Source: Zancudomyces culisetae (Eukaryota; Kickxellomycota; Harpellomycetes; Harpellales; Legeriomycetaceae). From it: a stretch of DNA of 16,519 nt. The notes beneath the pieces are model-generated. The model saw nothing but the letters and a program-made list of their open reading frames with translations. It did not search any database and was not told where the DNA came from. The position numbers were made by a program, and so were the translations under genes. The stretch spans positions 1 through 16,519 of the forward strand of contig LSSK01000636.1 in assembly GCA_001969505.1 (NCBI GenBank), written 5' to 3'. Below, piece after piece: positions 9,548-16,519 of the stretch. Position 1 is the first letter of the stretch; each line of letters opens with the position of its first letter.

Positions 9548-10240
9548 TTTTTGCTGTTTTATATGTATATATTTTTTGTTTACTCTCGTTTTAACCGTCT
9601 GTAAGTTAGATATATCCGTATCTGTCTTTTAATCGTAAATTTTTGTCCATACAGGGCTATTTAAGAAGGTCTAGAACAAAGAATATTAATTAGAACTTGG
9701 TATTCATAATATTGTTAAAACGGAAATAAATGAATATGAATTTACAATAAACAGATTAGGATAAAAAACTCCAATGTTTTTTTTTCCGATGGAAGAATGC
9801 TTACAGTTAATGCGGGATTTAAACTTTTTGCAACTGAAATATGTATTAAAAAATAATTACAAAATAGATAATCAAGTTTAATGTAGAATGGGTTGTGTGA
9901 TTTTATTTTTTTATTATTTTTATTTTTATTTTTGAAAGCTCAATTACCAAAACTATGCTAACATTCAATTAAGAGCATAAAATTAGCGTAAAAACTGGAA
10001 ATTCAGCGAATTTGGATATTGTTGATGATAATCAAAAATCACACGACCAAAATAATCATACAATAATATATCTATTTGCTTTTCATACATCTTTTTTTAA
10101 TCGCGTGTAGAAACTCAACAGTACTCTATGAGTAGTGATGAGCAACTGCGTATATAAATATAAAAGTACATCGGGAGGTGGTGGTAGGAGGAAACACAGA
10201 TTCATTAAATCTCGATTGGCGTTAACTTTGTAGATAGAGC

Positions 10241-10291
10241 AAAAGTAAAAGTAAAAGTAAAAGTAAAAGTAAAAGTAAAAGTAAAAGTAAA
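10241..10291 (+). repeat. AAAAGT hexamer array, 8.5 copies
   Basis: Eight perfect tandem copies of AAAAGT plus a partial copy lie in the ATG7/USP spacer. It is the longest simple array in the window. A long open frame read through it on the minus strand (repeating Phe-Tyr) is an artefact of the array and is not called as a gene. Confidence 0.95.
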
Positions 10292-10801
10292 CCACAAAGT
10301 AAGGCCAGGCTTGGTCAAAATGCAAACCAAAAAAAGATGTGTGGCTTAAAAGGTGGTACCATGGGGGTATTTTAATAACAAAGTGTGATTCGACATCCCT
10401 GAAATAGAAGTAGAAATAGAATGATGAATATCTGGTGCTTAAATGGAAACCAATTCACATGAACAGGCCTATTTATCTGAAATTAAACACCAACACATTG
10501 GAGACTATAGCTATTATAAAATTTACCGTGTTAAAGAATTAGTAAAAAAAATGCAATTTGGTGATTCAGTAGTAATACGCTTCATCGTATACATATTTAC
10601 TCTTTTCGTTTCTACTTGCTACTTTTACTTTGAGCACACCTGTTGCAAAACAAAGTAAAAAAAATCTCTCAAGTAAAGAAATGAGCAAATAGATATCCCA
10701 AAGCATTGCATATACAAACTGATTCCGCTCTTCAAATTATAATCTGTTTTGAAATTTGTGATGAAAAAAATAAAATTAAAACTAAAATTAAATCATTGAG
10801 C

Positions 10802-11014
10802 CTACTTTATTTTTCTAGCCTCCTCTTGTGCTTCTGGTGTTAAAAAGAAATCTCCGTAAAATTTGTAAAAAATGTTTTCAGGTTGAATAAACAAAAAAAA
10901 CAAAAAAACAAAAGGAAAAGGAAAAAGCGCGGGAAAAATCCAGCGAAAACATTTGGTAGTGACGGAGAGAATAGGAATCAGTAAAGTGACAATACAACTG
11001 GCGTAGTGTAACAT
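10802..11014 (-). CDS. Possible small hydrophobic protein, 70 aa (doubtful)
   Basis: A minus-strand frame runs from ATG at 11014 to TAG at 10802. It encodes two hydrophobic stretches (about residues 5-20 and 26-43) and then a polar, protein-like C-terminus, QPENIFYKFYGDFF, and an Ala/Glu/Lys helix ending RKIK. The frame is closed upstream by a TAG a few codons before the ATG. If that TAG is instead a 3' splice site, this could be the last exon of a spliced gene, but no matching upstream exon was found. The base at -3 is C, unlike the A seen in the five firm genes. Part of the hydrophobicity comes from a T-rich run. I do not recognise a family. It may be noise. Confidence 0.3.
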   Translation of the reverse strand: MLHYASCIVTLLIPILSVTTKCFRWIFPALFPFPFVFLFFLFIQPENIFYKFYGDFFLTPEAQEEARKIK

Positions 11015-11133
11015 GAGATAGACAGAGACATTCTAACCTGGATTCGGATTAACCCTTAACAGTCTAATTTATGATTATTATTTTTTTGGTAGGCTAATTC
11101 CACGTAACAAATCTTACTCTATTTGGAATTGGG

Positions 11134-11140
11134 TATAAAA
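11134..11140 (+). promoter_or_regulatory. TATA-box candidate for the USP30-like gene
   Basis: TATAAAA preceded by GGG sits about 75 bp before the ATG at 11216, with a purine-rich leader between them. Position and sequence fit a TATA element, but AT-rich sequence makes chance matches common. Confidence 0.35.
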
Positions 11141-11215
11141 GAAACAATACTAACAAATAAAATAATAATCCAAAGAAAAAGAAAAAGATAAGCTAAGATA
11201 AGATAAGGTGGGAAG

Positions 11216-13790
11216 ATGAAGTCGGAAACGATAATATACCTATATCTAGGGGCTCTTGCATTTTTTGGGATAACGTTGGCGATATATTTCAAGTGGGAGG
11301 TCATAAGTCAGATGATACATTCGAGAGGACTAATAAGGTTCTATGTCAAGAGAATATACAGAAAAACAAATAGGGTAACCAAAAGAGTGTTATACAAGTA
11401 TAGCAAAATAAATAGGGCAGTGATTAGACCAATTAGTAAGTGCTTTATGTTTATCTAGTTTGGTAATTACAGGTATTTAGATGAAAATTGAGAGTACTAA
11501 GCTGAAAAGCATAATATGAATAGAACGAAATATAAAGTTGGTCTTTAGAGTGATATGTTTATTTTTCAACAAACTTTGCAACACAGCAGAGTTAGAAGGA
11601 GAATTGTCGGTAGAATATGAGATGATTATTCGGGAACAGGTAGAGGAGGAGCAGGCAGAAGATTTGAGGGAGCAAGAGTTGGAAAAAAAGATGCGCGAGC
11701 GACAATTACGAAAACGAAGTAGAGCAGGTATCAGATGTATGCGGACAAGCGAGAGATACAAGGATAATTCATATGAGTATGGCGAGGAGAATGGAGATGA
11801 AGAGGATTATTATGACAGCGAGGAAGAGGATTTGGAAATAGATGAAGGATATTTATCTATGACAACTACATCGGTAACAGAAAGCGAGGAGGAAGGTGAT
11901 GAATATGAAGGAGAACTGAATAGGAGTGGAAGCGAAAATGGAATGGTTAACGGATTGATAAATACAGGAAATACGTGTTTTTTGAATAGCGTGCTACAGG
12001 CGTTGGCTTCATCACAGTATCTGAAAAAGTATTTAAAGCAGAAAATCAAACAGGTGGAGAAGATTAAAAGGACATATAGGATACTGACGAAACAAAAAAA
12101 CAATCTGAATGGTTATGGTAAGGATAAAAGGTATAGAAATTATTTTTCAAACAGCAACAGCAGGAATCAAAAGGAAAGGCTGAGGAATAGGGATAATAAC
12201 AATAACAGAGGATTAGGAGATGGTTTTGGGTTTGGGTTTGATATAGAGGATTTGGATTTAGGGTTTGATTTTGACATGGAGGTAACGTATGGGTTATATG
12301 AAACGCTGAAGTTTATTAATACAATGGCAATTGAACCGTCAGCGATTAAACCATACAGGCTACTGCACGCAATTTCAAAAAAGGTGCAGATCAGTGAACA
12401 ACAAGATGCTCAAGAGGCGTTTCAACTACTCAGTGCAGCGTTGACGGAAGAGTGTGTACGAATGGAACAGGTATTGAATAGTATTAAAAAAAGTATGACA
12501 GGAGTACTTGGAATGTCACTATTTGATGAAGAGGAAGGTGGTGAGTACAAGAATACGAGAAAGGCGGAAAGAATAGAGAAACAAGAAGGCATCAAGCCAC
12601 CGTTTTTTGGATTATTGGCCAGCAGACTTTCCTGTGTCAACTGTGGATATACTGAAGCCATCCGACACTTTGGTTTCGATAATATATCATTAAGCCTTCC
12701 ACCAATTCCGGTATCCCTGCCATTATCGATTCCGGTACCGGCACCAAAGGGATCTGAAGAAATTTTAAATGCAAATTCAGATACACAGCAAAATGTAGTG
12801 GAATTGATTGATGTATTACGAGAGTACGTGGAGCTGGAAGAGTTGGAGGGGGAGATAGAGTGTAAGAAATGTACAGTGAATTATATTATCAAAAATAAGG
12901 TTGAAGAGTTGACCAAATTAGCAAGTATCAATAATAGTGGTATTAGTAAACGTGAAAAGGGGAAACGAGTGGAGTTTCTGAAGGGACAAATAAATATGTT
13001 GGCCAAAAGTATTCGTACAAACACGCTATGGACGTTTTTTTTACAAGATTCAGAAGAACTAGATAGCAGTGATGAAGAGGAAGAGGAAGAGAGAAAAAAT
13101 GGTGATTGCAGTGATGATAATGATTGTAATGATGGTAGTCGTGATGAGTACAAAAGTGATGATATATACAGTATAGACAACATAAGGAGGAAGGTGGCGG
13201 AGGATGTTAGACGTATCAAGGTATACTCAAGCCTCAAAACTAAGCAGACAATGTTGGCGAATCTACCAAAGACACTAATTCTGCACCTGCAGCGGTCGAC
13301 GATATCGATGAGTACGGGCTATATTGTAAAGAACTCTGTACAGGTGAAATATCCCGAATACTTGGTTTTGGATGAATTTGTGACAAGTGGATATTTGGGA
13401 ACTAATCCAAATCAATCAATGTCATCATCTAATTTACACGAAATGAACGTTAGAGGCGCCAATAATGATGAAATAAATGGGAAAAAATACATTTATCAGT
13501 TACAGGCTGTAATTGTGCATTTTGGGTGTCATTCGTATGGGCATTTTATTACATATCGGCGAAAACCCAGTATCAATAGTCATTCGCATTCATATTCACA
13601 ACTACAATCATATTATTATCAAGAGCAGAATCAAACCCAACATCAAAATCAAACCCGGAATCAAACCCGGAATCTTAATAATGTCAATAACGATGGATGG
13701 TATTTAGTATCAGATGAAGAAGTTTTATCAGTAGATGTTGAGGAGGCACTTGGTGCCAATCCATATCTTCTCTTTTACGAGAGAATTTGA
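11216..13790 (+). CDS. Membrane-anchored ubiquitin-specific protease, USP30-like (2 exons)
   Basis: Deubiquitinase of the USP family (cysteine peptidase C19). Exon 1 is 11216-11435, exon 2 most likely 11587-13790, giving 807 aa. Residues 5-25 form one hydrophobic segment followed by a basic stretch, the layout of an N-terminal anchor such as that of mitochondrial outer-membrane USP30 and yeast Ubp16. An acidic, coiled linker precedes the Cys box GLINTGNTCFLNS (C204). QQDAQEAF (345-352) follows, then two zinc CxxC pairs (C423/C426, C499/C502). The His box reads AVIVHFGCHSYGHFITYRR (H726). WYLVSDEEV (S782) follows and the end is PYLLFYERI. Ser at the third triad position, where most USPs have Asn or Asp, matches the Cys-His-Ser triad of USP30. 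Low-complexity inserts (about 230-310, 560-605 and 735-775) interrupt the domain. The donor GTAAGT is strong. The acceptor (CAG at 11586) is chosen by phase, and another pairing is possible. The UGP1 stop lies 142 bp downstream. Confidence 0.88.
13629..13674 (+). repeat. AATCAAACCCGG 12-bp tandem repeat inside the USP coding region
   Basis: Two perfect copies of a 12-bp unit, a partial copy after them and a diverged copy before them encode Asn-Gln-Thr-Arg repeats. They lie in the insert between the catalytic His box and the terminal WYLVSDEEV motif. The frame is kept because the unit is a multiple of three. Confidence 0.8.
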
Positions 13791-13932
13791 TATTGAATGG
13801 GATTAGTTTATTTATGTTTACTAGTAACTTGTAAAATGTATTTTTGTTGGGTTAAAAAGCAGAAATAAAAATAAAAATAAAATCATAAAATCATAAAACA
13901 AAAAGTATGAAAATGTGGTGGAAAATATATTT
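13791..13932. terminator. Short convergent 3' region with poly(A) signals
   Basis: Overlapping AATAAA hexamers starting at 13864 lie about 75 nt after the USP stop and are good polyadenylation signals for that gene. UGP1 ends on the other strand at 13933, so its own 3' untranslated region must run back through this 142-bp gap and possibly into the USP coding end. Confidence 0.5.
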
Positions 13933-15426
13933 TTAATGGTCCAAAATACGAAGATCTCCGGATACAACCTTATCGTTCAAAACAGCGCCACGAGGAATGT
14001 CAATATGAGCACCGTGATTAGCGACAACAATTACAGTACCTGTAAGTGTAACATTAGCGCCAAAAAAGACATCACCAGTCACACTGAGATGATCAAGTTC
14101 AAGGATTTGAGGTGGTGTCTTAAAACGAGCCAAATAATCCTTGACTTTTTTGAAGTGATCGCCAAGCTTGACAATTGGAGCTGTGGAGAATGTACGAGCT
14201 GGATTCATCCGTAGGTAGCCATTTTCCATAATATAGAGGTTGGAAGTCACCAAGAAAAGATCAGACGTAGATTTGACGGGCAAGAAGCGAGAGCGAGGAA
14301 CATTAATACCATGGGCGCGATCGAAATATTTGATGGCAGCACCTACTGCTGTCTCAAGTTGAATAACAGGTGTTCCATCAGAAGTAGCCTTCTTGTTGAT
14401 AATAAGATCCAGCTGTAGCTGATCCTCTTCAACAAGGCGCTTCATACTCTTCAAGTTGATCCACAAGTTATTGGTGTTGAAAATTTTAAACTTCTTGACG
14501 CGTTTAAAATCGTCCTGGTGCTCCTTTGGAACCTGCGCTATTTCCAAAAGTCTGATTTGTCCATCATAGTCAATAATTGTTCCTCCCTTAATATCAGCCT
14601 TGGTCTTGTCTGTTACTTCCATGATGTATTCTGCATCGGTATTAGCCAAGTGCCTCAAAATAACTGGATCAACTGTAGCACCCAAGTTATCCACATTGGA
14701 CACAAACACCCACTCTTTACCCTCATCAATCAGCTGCTGCAACATCCCGCAGTTGTAGAAGCTCTTGTATAAATCACCGTGACCTGGTGGGTACCACATC
14801 TCGGTTGGTGAGTCCTTGGATGTTGTGATTGGCAGACTTGTGTCAGCTTTGATTCGTGGCCATTGCGACTGGTTAAATGTATAGATAGGTACATTTGAAT
14901 TAGCATACTTCTTGATAATCTTATCAGTATCATCGTGGGTATTGAAACTGTTCATGAGAATCAATGGTACATCTACATTATGTTCCGTGTTGATATACTC
15001 GATCTGCTGCACCGTCAGATCCAAAAATGTCTGGCCGTCACGTACTTCAATTGCCGACTTTGGCCCCACACACCCCATAGTTGTTCCCAGCCCACCATTG
15101 AGTTTAAGAACAACTAGTTTGCTGAGTATATCTGTAATATCATCAAACCCTACTTTTTCCAGGGTCTTGTATCCCAACACATATTCTGGCTTTGGGCTCT
15201 TCACCTTTTCCCAGTCTAGCTCTACGCGCACCTTCTTTTCCTGCAAGTAGCGTCCGATTTGGTCATAGCAGTCGTTCATTTCCTGTGCAAACCGCTTGTC
15301 GTTTCCTGCCTTTTCAATCATTCCATCCATCACTTGGCGCACAGCTCCCAGCGTGCCTCCTGCCTCTATCTTGTCACGGCTTCCTCCTCTGGTGTGACCT
15401 GATATTCCGTGTCTTTTGCTTTGCAT
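13933..15426 (-). CDS. UGP1: UTP-glucose-1-phosphate uridylyltransferase UGP1
   Basis: Cytosolic enzyme that makes UDP-glucose and pyrophosphate from UTP and glucose-1-phosphate. UDP-glucose feeds glycogen, trehalose, beta-glucan and glycoprotein synthesis. Intronless, 497 aa, close to the usual length (about 500). The nucleotide-binding loop LKLNGGLGTTMGCVGPKS is at residues 107-124; MWYPPGHGDLYKSF at 210-223 and VSNVDNLGA at 242-250 line the sugar/UTP site. FNTNNLWINLK ends at K326, and LETAVGAAIKYFDRAHGI with VPRSRFLPVK follow (357-385). The C-terminal left-handed beta-helix (about 445-497) ends SGDLRILDH; in characterised homologues this part mediates oligomer formation. The N-terminal 40 residues are Gly/Ser/Arg-rich and variable, as in other fungi. 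Codons are visibly more C-ending than in neighbouring genes, fitting high expression. CTG encodes the invariant Leu113. The start has AAAA before the ATG and a TATA-like element about 65 bp upstream. Confidence 0.97.
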   Translation of the reverse strand: MQSKRHGISGHTRGGSRDKIEAGGTLGAVRQVMDGMIEKAGNDKRFAQEMNDCYDQIGRYLQEKKVRVELDWEKVKSPKPEYVLGYKTLEKVGFDDITDILSKLVVLKLNGGLGTTMGCVGPKSAIEVRDGQTFLDLTVQQIEYINTEHNVDVPLILMNSFNTHDDTDKIIKKYANSNVPIYTFNQSQWPRIKADTSLPITTSKDSPTEMWYPPGHGDLYKSFYNCGMLQQLIDEGKEWVFVSNVDNLGATVDPVILRHLANTDAEYIMEVTDKTKADIKGGTIIDYDGQIRLLEIAQVPKEHQDDFKRVKKFKIFNTNNLWINLKSMKRLVEEDQLQLDLIINKKATSDGTPVIQLETAVGAAIKYFDRAHGINVPRSRFLPVKSTSDLFLVTSNLYIMENGYLRMNPARTFSTAPIVKLGDHFKKVKDYLARFKTPPQILELDHLSVTGDVFFGANVTLTGTVIVVANHGAHIDIPRGAVLNDKVVSGDLRILDH

Positions 15427-15488
15427 TTTTGATAGATCCCCTTTTGGTTGTTTTTTATTTTTCCTTTGTCAATCGCCCAAACGAAAAG

Positions 15489-15497
15489 TATATATAT
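15489..15497 (-). promoter_or_regulatory. TATA-like element of UGP1
   Basis: On the minus strand an ATATATA run lies about 65 bp before the UGP1 ATG, a plausible TATA position for a highly expressed gene. Functional use is inferred only from position and composition. Confidence 0.35.
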
Positions 15498-15928
15498 TTG
15501 CTCCAAAAACAAAATATAATAGTTAAACTAATTTTCCCTCCTTCCTTCTCTTCCTTTTATTATTGGCAATTTTTATTCTTTTCCGCTATTTATTGTGAAT
15601 AATAAAATAGCCGATTTAATCACATACTCCCAACTTTAATCCAACTGAAATAAGCAAATTAGCAAAACGTAAATAAAAATTAGCTGATTTTATACGGAAT
15701 TTTTGAACGCTTTGTTTGACTTTCGGTGCTTGTAATGCACCTCTTTTTTTTATTATAAAAACCTTATTGCTTTATAAGGCATTTCCATATCGCATAAACC
15801 CGCAAAATAATGGTTAAATGCTGGTGGAAAAATGACACTTTTTTGAATTACATGATCCTGTCATTTAAAGCGTGTGGCTACGCCTGTTTGTGTGGTTCCA
15901 GATTTTGCCCTATCCCATACCTTTAAAT

Positions 15929-16014
15929 TCCTCCACTCCCCTCCACTCCCTTCCATTCCTTCCCTCCGTTTTTTTTCTGTCCTTTCCCTTTTGTCTTCCT
16001 ATCTCAAGTATCGT
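15929..16014 (+). repeat. Pyrimidine-rich tract with CTCCACTCCC decamers
   Basis: The + strand here is almost only C and T. It includes two perfect tandem copies of CTCCACTCCC (15931-15950) and a degenerate third copy. CT-rich tracts are common in fungal promoters, and this one sits in a divergent promoter region. Which gene it would serve is unclear. Confidence 0.7.
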
Positions 16015-16414
16015 ATTTTCCACTCCACTCATCAAGCCCTCCTTAAAAACGAAAGCTTTCTCCAGATAATCTCCTGTTTTGAATGGATTCATGCTTTATT
16101 TTCTTTTTTGTGTTTTGTTTCATCATTTTTAGGTAATATGTAAATCGATTAGTAGTAGTAGTTGATAACTAAAGGCCAAAATTACATGGGAAAAAATTTG
16201 CTACTGGGATTTTAGTTTGGGAATAAATACAAGTGAATAAGTAGATAAAGGCTGACTGTTTTCATCACCAACAGCCGGATTAGCGAGTTTGACTGTTAAC
16301 CTGACCTTTAACTTTTTTATTATTGTTGTTTGTGTTACACATATTTGTCAAATATTTGTTCCATTTGCTTCTTCCTAAATTAACCTACTACTCTTCGCTA
16401 TGCTTATTTAGATT

Positions 16415-16519
16415 ATGGTGTTGGCTAATAGTAAGGTTTTGTGTTTCTAAGGTAACAAGATAATCTTTCTCCCACTCATTCCTGTATCTAGACCTTTATC
16501 GATGCATAAAACACACTTG
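16415..16519 (+). CDS. Possible 5' end of a further gene: short first exon plus intron
   Basis: ATG at 16415 opens a 16-nt exon (Met-Val-Leu-Ala-Asn plus one base). It ends at a good donor, GTAAGG, at 16431. The downstream acceptor TAG (16489-16491) follows a pyrimidine-rich stretch, giving a 61-nt intron in line with the others here. Splicing keeps the frame open to the window edge (next residues Asn-Leu-Tyr-Arg-Cys-Ile-Lys-His-Thr), whereas unspliced the frame stops after 11 codons. The ATG has A at -3. Too little is visible to name a product, and the call depends on sequence beyond the window. Confidence 0.35.

Larger units (their letters stand above)
9548..11215. other. Long divergent intergenic region, ATG7 / USP30-like gene
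   Basis: About 1.67 kb of AT-rich sequence separates two divergent genes. It contains a poly-T/A-T tract (9901-9935), a partial inverted repeat (9891-9904 with 10035-10048), the AAAAGT array (10241-10291), two weak small ORFs (71 codons at 10443, + strand; 70 codons at 11014, - strand) and a TATA-like site ahead of the USP gene. No recognisable domain was found in this stretch. Confidence 0.5.
15427..16414. other. Intergenic region upstream of UGP1
   Basis: About 1 kb of mostly AT-rich sequence lies between UGP1 (-) and the window edge. It contains the TATA-like element of UGP1, a 6-bp palindromic stem (15762-15767 with 15774-15779) and a marked pyrimidine tract (about 15929-16014). No exon is convincing. 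A 60-codon minus-strand frame at 16092-15910 is mainly the complement of the pyrimidine tract. Confidence 0.5.

Noticed and set aside
10083-10325. 80-codon minus-strand frame with Phe-Tyr repeats
   Set aside because: The frame is produced by reading the AAAAGT array in reverse; no protein-like sequence lies outside it.
10443-10658. 71-codon plus-strand ORF with a hydrophobic C-terminal half
   Set aside because: T at -3 before the ATG, AT-rich composition, no recognisable domain and no sign of splicing to neighbours. It is possible but unsupported.
15759-15779. Hairpin CCTTAT-TGCTTT-ATAAGG as a terminator
   Set aside because: It lies in the upstream region of UGP1 rather than downstream of a gene, and nuclear eukaryotic genes do not use simple hairpin terminators; 6-bp stems are common by chance.
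15910-16092. 60-codon minus-strand frame starting MNPFKTGDYLEKAF
   Set aside because: The first 35 residues look protein-like, with a Gly-spaced pattern loosely recalling Lto1/Yae1 proteins. The rest is the complement of a pyrimidine tract, and no convincing downstream exon was found.

Overview
The window looks like nuclear DNA of a compact, AT-rich eukaryote, most likely a fungus and perhaps an early-diverging one. The gene content is eukaryotic (EXO70, ATG7, UGP1, a USP-family deubiquitinase, a FYVE-like/RING E3). Introns are short (69-151 nt), with GTAAGT-like donors and, in several, YTAAY branch-like motifs. Spacers are 0.1-1.7 kb, and proteins carry Asn-, Gln- and Asp-rich low-complexity inserts. 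CTG falls on an invariant Leu of UGP1, so CTG is read as Leu. The fungal assignment is inference; no rRNA, tRNA or mitochondrial sequence was found to fix the lineage.

Layout, left to right: (1) 1-855 (+), 3' end of an unrecognised low-complexity gene; (2) 3355-1207 (-), EXO70, 4 exons; (3) about 1.6 kb divergent spacer with a GTTGGT repeat; (4) 4991-6538 (+), intronless FYVE-like/RING ubiquitin ligase of the RNF34/RFFL type; (5) 9547-6631 (-), ATG7, 7 exons; (6) about 1.7 kb divergent spacer with an AAAAGT hexamer array and doubtful small ORFs; (7) 11216-13790 (+), membrane-anchored USP30-like deubiquitinase, 2 exons; (8) 15426-13933 (-), UGP1, intronless; (9) spacer to the end, with a possible first exon of a further (+) gene at 16415. 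Strands alternate strictly, giving convergent pairs with very short gaps (92 and 142 bp) and divergent pairs with long shared promoter regions.

Three adjacent genes act in ubiquitin or ubiquitin-like conjugation: a RING E3, the E1-like enzyme ATG7 (ATG8/ATG12 activation) and a USP30-like deubiquitinase. In animals USP30 sits on the mitochondrial outer membrane and opposes mitophagy, so the neighbourhood is suggestive, but adjacency alone does not show a shared pathway. EXO70 (exocyst tethering) and UGP1 (UDP-glucose supply for glucans and glycogen) are housekeeping genes. I see no mobile element, CRISPR array, virus or toxin. The points most worth a second look are an 11-residue amphipathic repeat inside the RING protein, the inferred Cys-His-Ser triad of the deubiquitinase and a strong preference for TAG at 3' splice sites.
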